A stretch of 64,000 nt of DNA from Bdellovibrionales bacterium Ga0074139 (GTDB taxonomy: Bacteria > Bdellovibrionota > Bdellovibrionia > Bdellovibrionales > Bdellovibrionaceae): positions 62,001 through 126,000 of the forward strand of contig LNEB01000013.1 in NCBI GenBank assembly GCA_001464795.1. The letters are read 5' to 3'. How positions within the stretch are numbered: the stretch's first letter is position 1; the number at the start of each line of letters is the position of its first letter. The position numbers and the translations under genes were made by a program. The notes under the pieces were generated by a model. That model ran no database searches and was not told the origin of the DNA. It saw only the letters and a list, made by a program, of their open reading frames with translations. Shown here piece after piece: positions 28,551 through 37,687 of this stretch.

Positions 28551-29186
28551 ATGAAAAAACTAACTTCGCTTTTTTTACTATTACTTCTCAATGCCTGCTC
28601 GGGGGGGTTTCAGCCTAGCTCCAGTGACGGCAGTTCTTTCGATGGTGACATTCCTTTTAGCTCTGATATCACTGCGACGATCGTGACTGGACCTTTCGAA
28701 GGCCAGGTTGTGATTAACCAAGTTCAAAATTCCAAAATTCAAATTCTTATTCCGTTGGGGATTAATAATTTTCTCACCCCAGGGGCCTTTAGTGCCGAAA
28801 ATTTACAAATCTCTGGACGTGTTTTAGCTGACAACAATCAAGCAAAATTGGTTGAACTAAACATACCCTACTCCTATGTTTTGCGAGGCGTTAGCCTCCC
28901 GATTCGTCAGCAACTTCCAACCGGTGAATCCTTAAGTTCCTATTTTTCAAACAGCGTTGCTTCTGCACAATTTCCCATTGACCCGTCAGGTCAAGTTCAA
29001 GCTCATGTCTACTTCAGTCCCCCACAATTTGGAGTTTTTATTCAAACTCCTTTTGATCAAACAAATGCTCGTCAGTACCAGGTCAATTACGGGACTTCAT
29101 TCATGGATATCGGGCGATTTTCCACGCATCCCCATTTGAATGGTCTGAATGGTGGAATGTTTCTTTTCATTTCCTTGCCTCAGTAG
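28551..29186 (+). CDS. Lipoprotein of unknown function
   Basis: A 211-residue protein with a lipoprotein signal (LTSLFLLLLLNACSGG, Cys at residue 16) followed by a Ser/Gly-rich linker. The rest is predicted beta-rich with few charged residues, containing VVINQVQNSKIQILIPLG and YSYVLRGVSLPI. No known family. An AAGGA site precedes the ATG. It begins 15 bp after the flagellin terminator and is expressed separately or by low read-through. Confidence 0.65.
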   Translation: MKKLTSLFLLLLLNACSGGFQPSSSDGSSFDGDIPFSSDITATIVTGPFEGQVVINQVQNSKIQILIPLGINNFLTPGAFSAENLQISGRVLADNNQAKLVELNIPYSYVLRGVSLPIRQQLPTGESLSSYFSNSVASAQFPIDPSGQVQAHVYFSPPQFGVFIQTPFDQTNARQYQVNYGTSFMDIGRFSTHPHLNGLNGGMFLFISLPQ

Positions 29187-29242
29187 ACATTTATCATTAC
29201 GATTTTAATCCATAGGTCACACCATTTATCTAAGGAGTTCCC

Positions 29243-29713
29243 ATGGCTAAGAAAAAGAAACCTGCAAAAAAAGCAGCTCAAAAGACAACTAAAAAAGTAA
29301 CAAAAAAAGCCGCTCCTAAAAAAGCGACTAAAAAGAAAGCGGCCCCCAAAAAGGCCACTAAAAAAGTGGCTGTAAAAAAAGCGACTAAAAAAGTAACTAA
29401 GAAAGCAGCGCCAAAAAAGCCAGCAAAAAAAGTAGCCGCTCCGAAAGCTAAAAAAGAGAAAAAAGTAAAAGCTGCAGCGGCTTCGCCTTTACTTGCTGAA
29501 ATTGCAAGTGAGTTTGACGATGAGTCTGAAATGGACAACATGGTTGGACTTGATGATGACTTAACTCCAGAAGAAGACGAAGAGTGGAGCGAGCCCGATA
29601 ACGCTGAAGACGACGCCTTTGAAGATCTCGAAGACGAAGAGGACCTTGTAGAAAAAGATCCTAAAGCGACTGATGAAGAAGATGATGATGGCGATGAAGA
29701 AGGTTATTTCTAG
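29243..29713 (+). CDS. Lysine-rich histone-H1-like protein with acidic tail
   Basis: A 156-residue two-part protein. Residues 1-80 are built almost only of Lys, Ala, Pro and Thr in short repeats (AAPKKATKKK, VKKATKKVTKKA), as in bacterial H1-like DNA-compacting proteins. Residues about 93-156 are the opposite, nearly all Asp and Glu (EEDEEWSEPDNAEDDAFEDL). A short neutral linker with LLAEIASEF joins them. The basic half should bind DNA; the acidic half may be an intramolecular brake. AAGGAG precedes the ATG. The last four bases overlap the next gene on the other strand. Confidence 0.75.
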   Translation: MAKKKKPAKKAAQKTTKKVTKKAAPKKATKKKAAPKKATKKVAVKKATKKVTKKAAPKKPAKKVAAPKAKKEKKVKAAAASPLLAEIASEFDDESEMDNMVGLDDDLTPEEDEEWSEPDNAEDDAFEDLEDEEDLVEKDPKATDEEDDDGDEEGYF

Positions 29714-30609
29714 TCTAGAGGTAAAATCTCTGAATTCGTGGATGAATCTTTTTTAGTAGGTTGATCCACGATTTCTTCAGGTTTAGCACTTTCTTGTACA
29801 TTAATTTTGATTGGGGTGGGAACTTTTTCAGTGACCACCTTTTTTGTTTCCGGCTTTGTTTCTACTACAACCGGCTGAACCTTTTCTACGGGTTGATCTT
29901 TAACTACAACTTCAGGCTGATTCACTATGACTTCGGGTTGAGAAGTTACCACTTCAGATTGTGATGTTACAACTTCAGGTTGCTGCCTAATAATTACTGT
30001 TGGCTTAGCATCATATACAGGAGGAAGTTCACGAACTCGCGGTTGAGTTCGAGGGATTATGATATCAAGTATCGAATCATGGCAACTTTGCGCGGTTTCA
30101 ACAACGCTTTGTGAGCGCATGGGATGAGTGCTCACACACTGAACAAATTTGGGAATCTGACTTCTGTAATTTTGGTTGGCAAAGTCACAGTACTGAATCG
30201 CATGTTCTGAATGCCAGCCCGCTTTTTGCACGATGTTCATTAAACAACTCATCATCACATCACTGGAATCCCACTGACAAATTTCAAATGACCTTCTAGG
30301 GCTCATCCTTGCACCGGCCTGGAGTCTGGCTTCACAAGTGTTAAAATTAACATACTGAGCGCCAGATGGAGTGACAGCTTTTTTAAATTTTGAATCACAT
30401 TTCACCGCTGCTGAATGGACATCCAACTGAGTCGTGAGTGATTTGTGATCCATACATTTTAAAAAGACTTTAGAAGAATTGATTGAACAAATGTGCTGAG
30501 CTTCCGTGGCTGTAGCTTTGAAATTGAACATTAAATCAGTAACACACGAATTAGCAGAAGACTGTGCAGAAATACCTAGTAATGCAGATAGTAGTATAAA
30601 TTTAAACAC
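29710..30609 (-). CDS. Secreted protein with Pro/Val/Gln-rich tail
   Basis: A 299-residue exported protein with a signal peptide (FILLSALLGISAQSSA). The N-terminal two thirds have many cysteines in spaced pairs (for example CSINSSKVFLKCM, CEARL, CQWDSSDVMMSC), suggesting a disulfide-bonded repeat domain. The C-terminal third is low-complexity, with a repeated EVVTSQ / PEVIVNQ / PEVVVKDQ unit, likely a flexible or cell-wall-spanning segment. Start is GTG with an AAGGAG site. Family not recognised. Confidence 0.65.
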   Translation of the reverse strand: MFKFILLSALLGISAQSSANSCVTDLMFNFKATATEAQHICSINSSKVFLKCMDHKSLTTQLDVHSAAVKCDSKFKKAVTPSGAQYVNFNTCEARLQAGARMSPRRSFEICQWDSSDVMMSCLMNIVQKAGWHSEHAIQYCDFANQNYRSQIPKFVQCVSTHPMRSQSVVETAQSCHDSILDIIIPRTQPRVRELPPVYDAKPTVIIRQQPEVVTSQSEVVTSQPEVIVNQPEVVVKDQPVEKVQPVVVETKPETKKVVTEKVPTPIKINVQESAKPEEIVDQPTKKDSSTNSEILPLD

Positions 30610-30634
30610 AGTCTTCTCCTTCGAGATTAACGAA

Positions 30635-31708
30635 TTATTTCATCGGACGAGTATGCACAGCATACTTATCAAATTCACCGTACTCATGAAGCTTGTTGTA
30701 AAGCGTCTTGATTGTGATTCCTAAGTTAGTGGCTGCTTGAGTTTTATTGCCTCCGTAAAAATCCAGAGCTTTTAAAATGTAGCGCTTCTCAAGTTCATAC
30801 AAAGGTAATGAAGGATCATACTCCATTGATTTATCATTTTTTTCAGGAGTACGAATATGATCAGGCAAATCAAGAAGCATAATTTCGTGACCTTCAGAAA
30901 GAATTTGCAATCTTTCACAAACATTTTGAAGCTCTCGAATATTTCCAGGCCATTCGTATTTTAAAATGACTTGTAAGGCTTCATCAGAAATTCTTTTTCC
31001 ACGATTCAAGTAAGAATGCTGAGGCTGATTTAAGAAATGTGTTATCAAACCGGGAATGTCTTCTTTGCGGCGACGTAGAGGTGGAGTCGTCACTACAATT
31101 GTATTGATTCTATAGTAAAGATCTTCACGGAAATTTCCCTTAGAAACTTCTTGCTCAAGATCACGATTAGTTGCAGAAATCAGGCGGATATCCACTTTGA
31201 TAGGATCTTTACCACCTACACGGTAGATCTCACCCTCTTGAACGAATCTTAATAGTTTCGCCTGAATACCTTGAGACAACTCACCGATTTCATCCAAGAA
31301 TAAAGTTCCACCGTTAGCCATTTCAGCTAAACCAGTTTTGCGATTGTAAGCACCAGTGAAAGAACCTTTTTCATGACCAAACAATTCTGATTCCAATAAA
31401 GTTTCACGTAAAGCACCGCAGTTGATGGCCACGAAAGGCTTATTTTTACGGTTCGACTTTTCATGAACGGCACGAGCAATCAGCTCTTTTCCAGTTCCTG
31501 ACTCTCCCATAACGAGAACGTTGGCCTGAGACGGCGCCACACGGTCAATCATCTTCATCAACTGAGTCATCACATCAGATTGATAAATAATTGCACGAGT
31601 GATCTCGGGCTTAGCTACAACCTGCTGGGTAGCTCCCCATTGCAAGGTCTGGCCACTATTTTGAGGAGTGGGTAAAATTGTGGTCGAGGAATTGGAATTG
31701 TCGTTCAT
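30635..31708 (-). CDS. Sigma-54-dependent transcription activator without receiver domain
   Basis: A 357-residue activator starting at ATG 31708, which has a good AGGCGG site (an upstream in-frame TTG has none). It lacks a receiver; a 35-residue tail precedes the AAA+ domain. Motifs are intact: Walker A GESGTGKE (68-75), sigma-54 contact loop GSFTGA (115-120), Walker B TLFLDE (135-140), arginine finger region FREDLYYRINTI. The C-terminal Fis-type helix-turn-helix reads NKTQAATNLGITIKTLYNKL. It could be a flagellar or stress regulator; neighbouring genes give no strong clue, and no sigma-54 promoter is visible nearby. Confidence 0.88.
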   Translation of the reverse strand: MNDNSNSSTTILPTPQNSGQTLQWGATQQVVAKPEITRAIIYQSDVMTQLMKMIDRVAPSQANVLVMGESGTGKELIARAVHEKSNRKNKPFVAINCGALRETLLESELFGHEKGSFTGAYNRKTGLAEMANGGTLFLDEIGELSQGIQAKLLRFVQEGEIYRVGGKDPIKVDIRLISATNRDLEQEVSKGNFREDLYYRINTIVVTTPPLRRRKEDIPGLITHFLNQPQHSYLNRGKRISDEALQVILKYEWPGNIRELQNVCERLQILSEGHEIMLLDLPDHIRTPEKNDKSMEYDPSLPLYELEKRYILKALDFYGGNKTQAATNLGITIKTLYNKLHEYGEFDKYAVHTRPMK

Positions 31709-31873
31709 ACGTACCGCCTTTCGATATAAAATCGAATGAGAATGATGCAATGGATCTAAGTGGGGTGGTTACGTTCTGAAATCCCACTTTGATACACCGC
31801 GTTTACGCATTGCAATATAACTTTGGTACTGAAACTTTTGCAAGTTTATTTTTCATGACCGTGAAAATAGGTA

Positions 31874-32743
31874 ATGGGTGACAAAATGTGGAACTGGCCC
31901 GAGAAAATAGATAAGTTCTTGATATTTATGAATAATGTTGAATCTTGCTCGCCTCATACACTACGGGCCTATGCCTCTGATCTGAAAATCGTACCCAAAT
32001 TTATTCATGAGAATAGTTCGGAAAGTGATGTCATCACACAGCTTCGAAAGGGTCTCAGTTCCTGGCAAAACTTAAGTCCGGCCACCCGAAATCGCAAGTC
32101 TGCTGCTCTGAAAAGCTTCTTCAATTGGATGTTTCAAAAGTCCTATTTTCAAGAGGATTTGTCTCTTAGAATTCAGACTCCCAAGGTTCCTTTAAAAATC
32201 CCTCACTACATTTCTGCAGACGAGGCCATTAGCGTACTGAAGTCTTACCCTGGGAAGCTTTCTCAAGAAGAATCACAGGATAAAACTTTATTTTGTTTAC
32301 TTTATGGTGCTGGCCTTCGAGTCTCTGAAGCTTGCACTTTAAAGTGGAGTGATGTGAATTGGTCCAAGTCACAGATCTTAATCATCAGAAAAGGTGGCAA
32401 TGAGCACTGGGTCCCGATTCCTGAAATGGCTTTGGGAGTGTTAAAAAAGCACTCTAGAAATCAAGATCACAAATATGTTTTCGGCGATATTCCTATGAAT
32501 ACAAGAACAGCCTATGAAATTATAAAAAAGCGCGGGATCGAAGCTGGATTACTGAAGCCTCTGCATCCACATGCCTTGAGGCACAGTTATGCTACGCACT
32601 TATTAAGCAGCGGGGCTGATTTGCGGGTCTTACAAGAATTGCTTGGGCATCAATCGCTGGGCACTACTCAACGATACACCCATCTAACGACCCATGAGTT
32701 AGCTCGGATGATTGATAAGCACCATCCACTCGCTAAGAAGTGA
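31874..32743 (+). CDS. Tyrosine recombinase, XerC/XerD family
   Basis: Site-specific recombinase; 289 residues, the length of XerC/D. N-terminal core-binding domain (about 8-100), then catalytic residues R149 (GAGLRVSE), K173, H233 and R236 (HALRH), H259 (LLGHQSL) and Y268 (TQRYTHL), a complete set. The likely task is chromosome dimer resolution at dif. It is not inside any visible mobile element, and no dif-like site is recognised here. XerC or XerD cannot be told apart from one gene. It abuts recO tail to tail with no bases between. Confidence 0.9.
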   Translation: MGDKMWNWPEKIDKFLIFMNNVESCSPHTLRAYASDLKIVPKFIHENSSESDVITQLRKGLSSWQNLSPATRNRKSAALKSFFNWMFQKSYFQEDLSLRIQTPKVPLKIPHYISADEAISVLKSYPGKLSQEESQDKTLFCLLYGAGLRVSEACTLKWSDVNWSKSQILIIRKGGNEHWVPIPEMALGVLKKHSRNQDHKYVFGDIPMNTRTAYEIIKKRGIEAGLLKPLHPHALRHSYATHLLSSGADLRVLQELLGHQSLGTTQRYTHLTTHELARMIDKHHPLAKK

Positions 32744-33346
32744 TTAATTCGTCGTCGCCGTTTCAATGTAATGCCTGACCACTTTTTCAAAGTAGCCTGA
32801 TTTTTCTTGAATCAAAGATTGATACTTCGACAGCTCTTGATAATCGCCTATGGAAATTTGCAAAAAAGGGTTCATCCATGGTTCCAGTTCAAGAACACCT
32901 TGTTGTCTCATAAGCTTGATATAAAATTGCATTTTCAGTCCTGAATAATCCTTGGCATTTTCTAATGCTTTTAAAAGATGCCCCAGCAAATTATAAAGCG
33001 AAGCAGAATCTGAATCTCCTTCGAGAGAAACTTTGGCAACAAATTCAAGTGCTAGAAGGGCGAAATTCAATTTATCATAATCAAGCCTGAGGCCTTCAAA
33101 GCCTTGTAGAAGCTGAGCCTCTTTCAATGTGTGCATATCTGATTTTCCACTGACAGAGTAAGTGAATTTCACGTGATGTGTGGGCTCGAGCACTCCCCCA
33201 CCAAAACGTTTTTTTGATTTTAAAGCTCCTCGAGCAAGAAATGATTTTTTTTCCCCTGTACTTGAAAGGGCATGCAAAATCAAATCTGCTTCACCGTATT
33301 TTATTTTTCTTAAAATAATAAATGAGCCTTCTAGTTCTGTGGCCAT
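32744..33346 (-). CDS. recO: DNA repair protein RecO
   Basis: RecFOR mediator that loads RecA onto SSB-coated DNA. The 200-residue protein has the OB-fold N-terminus (GSFIILRKIKYGEADLILHAL, then RFGGGVLEPTHHVKFTY) and a helical C-terminal domain. It is shorter than most family members and lacks the zinc-binding cysteine pairs seen in many others. It overlaps the upstream gene by 16 bp. Confidence 0.85.
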   Translation of the reverse strand: MATELEGSFIILRKIKYGEADLILHALSSTGEKKSFLARGALKSKKRFGGGVLEPTHHVKFTYSVSGKSDMHTLKEAQLLQGFEGLRLDYDKLNFALLALEFVAKVSLEGDSDSASLYNLLGHLLKALENAKDYSGLKMQFYIKLMRQQGVLELEPWMNPFLQISIGDYQELSKYQSLIQEKSGYFEKVVRHYIETATTN

Positions 33347-34329
33347 TGAGAATCAAACTGAAGTGATTTTATAACACTTTGAAAAGTTGTTAAAAAATCA
33401 GGCTTTATAATGGCTGCTGCATCGATAACTAACATTCCCCTTAAAGTTTCGGGTGTGGGCTGAGGAGTCCACCAAGTTTTCATCATCTTGTAAGATTCAG
33501 TAAAGCAAGTGTTCGGAGTGACAACTTGATCTTCTGGAACATTTTTAGCGATCAATCTTGTTCTGATGGCATCTGCTGACAAATCAGGAAATACCAATAC
33601 TGAGCGGTCCCATCTTCTTGCTGACACATTTTGGAAGTAAGCCCATTCAGAAAAGTTTTTTTCAAAATTTTGAATGGCTGTTTGATTTTCGATTAACTGC
33701 TTTCGGTTTTGAAACGAGGGAGCTTTCCAAGGATGATAGGGCATCACTTTTTCTGGAGCTCGAAACCTAGAACCGCAGACTACAGTGGCTAAAGATCCAA
33801 AACCTGAGGGACCAATCCAAACAGTGAAAGGCATGAGCTGCGATGAATCTGGCAATTGAAAGTGGCTAACTCGGATAAAAAATATTTTTTTATTATTTAA
33901 TGCTTCTTCAAATAAATTAAGATTTACTTTTTGACCCGTGACTGCGTGTTCTTCAAAACCTAAAACAAACAAAGTATCTTTTGGCAGTGCTTCCACCCAG
34001 GCCACTGGCTCTTGACCGAACTGTTGGTGGACTTTCCAATCCACACTTTGAACTTGAAAGCCGTCCCGCAAAAAGCTAGCCAGTGAGCCTTCGAACATTG
34101 GCGAGAGCCCCTTAATCCAGGTAAAAGATTTTTTGTGCGATAAAAAAGAAGCCAACTGAGTTGTGACTTCATCCACTGCGCAGTAAAGATTAGGGTAAGT
34201 TCGAATGGCATTTTCTTTAGGATAATTAAAAATCTCAGTTAGCTGATTATTAATTTTATCCCAAATTTCTGGCGCTTGTAGTGGCATCAACATATGTGAA
34301 ATTAAATCATAGCCCCTCAGAGGTGTCAA
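33331..34329 (-). CDS. Protein of unknown function upstream of recO
   Basis: A 332-residue soluble protein with no signal peptide or obvious motif. Segment order (LYCAVDEVTTQLASFLSH, GFQVQSVDWKVHQQFG, VWIGPSGFGSLATVVCG) is vaguely like the large domain of a pyridoxal-phosphate aminotransferase, with GPSGFG in the place where such enzymes bear the catalytic Lys, but no such lysine is visible, so an active enzyme is unlikely. Start uncertain: the TTG at 34329 and the ATG at 34293 both lack a good ribosome site. It overlaps recO by 16 bp and is probably cotranscribed. Confidence 0.5.
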   Translation of the reverse strand: MTPLRGYDLISHMLMPLQAPEIWDKINNQLTEIFNYPKENAIRTYPNLYCAVDEVTTQLASFLSHKKSFTWIKGLSPMFEGSLASFLRDGFQVQSVDWKVHQQFGQEPVAWVEALPKDTLFVLGFEEHAVTGQKVNLNLFEEALNNKKIFFIRVSHFQLPDSSQLMPFTVWIGPSGFGSLATVVCGSRFRAPEKVMPYHPWKAPSFQNRKQLIENQTAIQNFEKNFSEWAYFQNVSARRWDRSVLVFPDLSADAIRTRLIAKNVPEDQVVTPNTCFTESYKMMKTWWTPQPTPETLRGMLVIDAAAIIKPDFLTTFQSVIKSLQFDSQWPQN

Positions 34330-34453
34330 AAGACTCGGCTGCTATTCACTTCTCACTGACATATTTTGTCTCTGTCTCACTTCGAAACAATCAAAGTTCA
34401 TAAAGTCGATTAGAAGATACTTTTGTGGCCAGTTCCCTGCATTGAAGACAGAC

Positions 34454-35578
34454 ATGGTAACAAAGATGCAGATTCTATTTATGATTTTGACTTTTCTTTC
34501 ACTTGATTACGCCTACTCGCAAGATCAAGCTTCTACAAAACAGCATCAAACCAATTCAACGAACAGCCTGAAGTGTGAAGAAGATAAGTCCTATCTAACC
34601 CAAGAAATCACAGCTCTTAAAAAGTCTAATAACCTTTCAGCTGAATTTCTTAAATCCCAACCTTTTTCAAAACTTTTTGTGAAAAGAAGCTGTATCAGTT
34701 CGGCCCTCGCACAGGTTTCAGCAGGTCGCAAATTAACAGACAAAGAAAAAAGAAAGAGTAAAGAAGAGTTTGTAGGTAACAATTTTGTTCGCTGTGATGA
34801 TGATGATGTTCTTCATGATTTTCAAAAGACCCCCTGCCAATCAGAGGATTCTATTAAACTCATCCATAACTCTTTCGAAACGGTCACCCAATGTTTGAAA
34901 GATTATGTCAGTGATTCAAAGGATCCATCTGTTCAAAATGAGTGGGTGAAACTTTATTTTAAAATGCTGACGAAAGAATCGGGCCTGCAAAATTATGTAA
35001 GGTCCCGACGAAAAGCTTGGGGTGCAGGTCAAATTATGCCCGAATACATTCAAGACTTTATTAATTTTTCAAAAGAGGGCGTACAAGAGCACCTTGAAAA
35101 ATCAGAGCATTTAGTATGCAGGAACTTAGGAGAAGAAATTTTATCAGATACCAATTTTAAAAAATTCTATTCCACTAAAAAAAAGGCAAATGAACTTTTT
35201 CGCACTTGTTCCTTTGTGGGAGCTGACGATAATCAAATCCTAAGAAATCTACTGGTCGGATTTTCCAGTTTGAAGGTCACTCGAACCCGAGCCAGAAGAT
35301 CTGCCTTTTCTAATGAGGTGGTCAAACTCTCATCGAAAGACCAACTGCAAGTGGAGCTTTCCCTAGTGCCTTTAGCTTACAATATGGGGCCAGGAAATTT
35401 AGACAGAACCATTACAAAAGCATTAAAATGGAAAAAACAAATCAGTAATCCAAGGGAATATATTGCTTCAATTAAAAATGCGATTCCCTTTGTAGAGACT
35501 AAGAATTATCAGTTCAACATCGACAAGCGATTTGCCGATGTTGTGAAGGACTCTGGTCAGAAATCCTGTTTTAACTAG
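34454..35578 (+). CDS. Secreted transglycosylase-like (SLT fold) protein
   Basis: A 374-residue protein with a signal peptide (ILFMILTFLSLDYAYS). The C-terminal half shows the SLT transglycosylase signature: LTKESGLQNYV with presumed catalytic Glu near residue 175, WGAGQIMPEYI about 15 residues on, and LAYNMGPGNLDRT near residue 315. The N-terminal 150 residues are unassigned and contain six cysteines. It should cut peptidoglycan in the periplasm. I start at ATG 34454; an in-frame ATG 12 bp later is possible. The stop codon is part of a tandem repeat. Confidence 0.75.
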   Translation: MVTKMQILFMILTFLSLDYAYSQDQASTKQHQTNSTNSLKCEEDKSYLTQEITALKKSNNLSAEFLKSQPFSKLFVKRSCISSALAQVSAGRKLTDKEKRKSKEEFVGNNFVRCDDDDVLHDFQKTPCQSEDSIKLIHNSFETVTQCLKDYVSDSKDPSVQNEWVKLYFKMLTKESGLQNYVRSRRKAWGAGQIMPEYIQDFINFSKEGVQEHLEKSEHLVCRNLGEEILSDTNFKKFYSTKKKANELFRTCSFVGADDNQILRNLLVGFSSLKVTRTRARRSAFSNEVVKLSSKDQLQVELSLVPLAYNMGPGNLDRTITKALKWKKQISNPREYIASIKNAIPFVETKNYQFNIDKRFADVVKDSGQKSCFN

Positions 35579-35607
35579 ATCCCGCTTTTCACTAGATCCC
35601 GCTTTTA
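35574..35607. repeat. 17-bp tandem duplication carrying the stop codons of two convergent genes
   Basis: ACTAGATCCCGCTTTTC (35574-35590) is followed directly by a copy differing only in the last base (35591-35607). Each copy contains CTAG, which reads TAG on both strands: the first copy supplies the stop of the transglycosylase-like gene, the second that of nuoI. Confidence 0.85.
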
Positions 35608-36116
35608 TGTCTTTCCACTTCATCAACCACTGAAACGACTCCGCCTTTTAATTGTGGGCGGTAAGCTAAATGATTAATGTCATAGATAAACTGGCTTCCA
35701 TTGGATCCAGGTGTTTGCCACTCAGGTCCCATACGAATCGCATCAACAGGACAGGCTTCTTCACAAAATCCACAAAACACACAACGTAAAACATCAATTT
35801 CGTAGGCGATCGGGAATTTTTCTACTGTGGGATCATTGTGCTCTGCCGCTGTGATTTTAATGCACTCTGCAGGGCAGTTCGTTGCACAAAGCATACAAGC
35901 TGTACAGCGAATGGCTCCGTCTTTTTTCACAGTCAGTACGTGATTACCCTTAAACCGCGGAGAGTACTCATACTTTTCCTCGGGGTAATTCAAAGTGATC
36001 ATCTTATCTTTATTGAGAAGATTTTTTATCAAGTGCTTAGCTGTGATAAATAATCCACCTAAAATACTACTAAAATACCAATTGGATTTATTCGGAGTAT
36101 TATTCACAACGCTCAT
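35592..36116 (-). CDS. nuoI: NADH-quinone oxidoreductase subunit I
   Basis: Iron-sulfur subunit that hands electrons through clusters N6a and N6b to N2. The 174-residue protein has the two 4Fe-4S motifs CTACMLCATNCPAECI and CVFCGFCEEACPVDAI. It directly follows nuoG with a 4-bp overlap; nuoH, which usually lies between, is absent from the window. The stop codon comes from a 17-bp tandem repeat. Confidence 0.95.
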   Translation of the reverse strand: MSVVNNTPNKSNWYFSSILGGLFITAKHLIKNLLNKDKMITLNYPEEKYEYSPRFKGNHVLTVKKDGAIRCTACMLCATNCPAECIKITAAEHNDPTVEKFPIAYEIDVLRCVFCGFCEEACPVDAIRMGPEWQTPGSNGSQFIYDINHLAYRPQLKGGVVSVVDEVERHKSGI

Positions 36117-37687
36117 AGAGATCCCCTTTTGAAAACAAATTCGTTTTTCTTTCGGTTCTCGATCATCACTTGGTCAGCTCTTCTATCCACATCTACGAAT
36201 GCTGCTGCCTGAGGAGCCACAGCGATTGGAATACTTTGTCCTGTTAACAAGAAGCTAGCCTCTGATAACGTCAAAGCATGGCTTACTATGGTTGTTGCTT
36301 TCTTAAAGGACTGATTGAGTCCTGCATGATTCGTAAATGTCCCTGCTTTTTCAAGGTAGCTTTTCGTAGGAATTACAAAGGCTGATTGATTAAAAGCTTT
36401 AAACTGTTCCGAATGACAAGCTGTCATCCAGATCACATTTTCCGCTTGAGCCATAAGTTTCACTTTATCTGCAAAATCAGGATACACCGCTAAATTTTCA
36501 GGACCTGCCACAACCACTGTTGTGATGGCACCCGAGCTGAGTGATTTTTCAAGATCATTCCAATTGGTATGAATGCCAGCCGCTTTCATGGCCGCTTCAA
36601 GTCCCTTTGTATTGGGGTTTTTATCACCACGAATTAATAAACCATCAAAATCATTCATCGAATTTTCTAAATTCTTCCAATGAAAAACATTTTTTGTTTT
36701 AAAGTTTTTCAAAACAGCTTCGTACTCTTCGTTTGTATATTGACCCGTTAAAACAACTGCTAATTTTTCAGAAGGTGTGGACTTTACAACTTGAAAAGCT
36801 TCTGTGGCCGCTTGTCCAGCAGGCATTTCAGATTTCTGACCACCGATCATTTTGTGCGCTAATGTTTGGCGATGTTCAATATTAACAAATTTATAAATAT
36901 CTCGGCCTTCGTCACACATCCAGTGCCCATTGACGTTTTCATTGAAAACAGGCTTCACACGAAATGCACCTTCTTTGTTGTAATAGACTTTTACATTACA
37001 ACCCGTTGAGCATCCTGTGCAGACCGTTTCAGAATTTTTGAGATACCATACCCTTTGACGGAATCTGAAATCTTTTGAGGTCAAAGCTCCTACTGGGCAA
37101 ATATCCACAGTGTTCAAAGAGTATTTGTTGTTGAGTTCTTTACCTTCAAAAGTTCCAATCTCTGTTTTGTCACCACGGTTAAAGAGACCCAGTTCATTGG
37201 TCTTCGAAACTTCATCAGTGAAGCGAACGCAACGTGAACATAAAATGCATCTTTCAGAATCCAAAACCACGGTGGGACCTAAATCCACAACTTTGTGTTT
37301 TTTAACTTTGGGTTCAGCCATCTCGGAGTTGTATTTGCCGTACTCCATATATTGTTCTTGAAGTCCGCACTCACCGGCTTGGTCACAAATAGGACAATCG
37401 AGCGGATGATTGATCAAGTGAAAATCCAGAATCCATTTCACACCATCTTTGATTTTTTCCGACTGATTGGAAACTTTCATGCCTTCGGTCACCACTGTAT
37501 TACAAGCGATTTGGGGACGTGGATTTCCTTCAATATCAACAACACAAAGTCTGCACACACCCGCTACAGAAAGTCCGGGATGATAACAATAGTGAGCAAT
37601 GCCCTGATCAAGTTGATAGAAAGCCTGCATGATAGTGCTTCCTTCTTTTACTTCTACTTCTTGTCCATTAATGGTGCATTTGGGCAT
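36113..37687 (-). CDS. nuoG: NADH-quinone oxidoreductase subunit G, short form with N7 ligands
   Basis: Large iron-sulfur subunit of the complex I peripheral arm, 524 residues versus the common 680-900. The N-terminal 2Fe-2S motif (CYHPGLSVAGVCRLC), the His-Cys cluster motif HPLDCPICDQAGECGLQ, and the two 4Fe-4S motifs starting CILCSRCVRF and CPVGAL are all present. The extra cluster N7 motif C-x2-C-x3-C-x27-C is complete (CTGCSTGC, then Cys 27 residues on). The shortening is in the C-terminal molybdopterin-like domain. The start overlaps the nuoF end by 20 bp. Confidence 0.93.
   Translation of the reverse strand: MPKCTINGQEVEVKEGSTIMQAFYQLDQGIAHYCYHPGLSVAGVCRLCVVDIEGNPRPQIACNTVVTEGMKVSNQSEKIKDGVKWILDFHLINHPLDCPICDQAGECGLQEQYMEYGKYNSEMAEPKVKKHKVVDLGPTVVLDSERCILCSRCVRFTDEVSKTNELGLFNRGDKTEIGTFEGKELNNKYSLNTVDICPVGALTSKDFRFRQRVWYLKNSETVCTGCSTGCNVKVYYNKEGAFRVKPVFNENVNGHWMCDEGRDIYKFVNIEHRQTLAHKMIGGQKSEMPAGQAATEAFQVVKSTPSEKLAVVLTGQYTNEEYEAVLKNFKTKNVFHWKNLENSMNDFDGLLIRGDKNPNTKGLEAAMKAAGIHTNWNDLEKSLSSGAITTVVVAGPENLAVYPDFADKVKLMAQAENVIWMTACHSEQFKAFNQSAFVIPTKSYLEKAGTFTNHAGLNQSFKKATTIVSHALTLSEASFLLTGQSIPIAVAPQAAAFVDVDRRADQVMIENRKKNEFVFKRGSL

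Noticed and set aside
29243-29541. Antisense frame within the Lys/Ala repeats as a membrane protein
   Set aside because: Phe/Ala/Leu-rich mirror of Lys codons; no ribosome site.
31874-32743. Tyrosine recombinase as a marker of an integrated element
   Set aside because: Length and motifs fit XerC/D; no tRNA attachment site, direct repeats or phage genes surround it.
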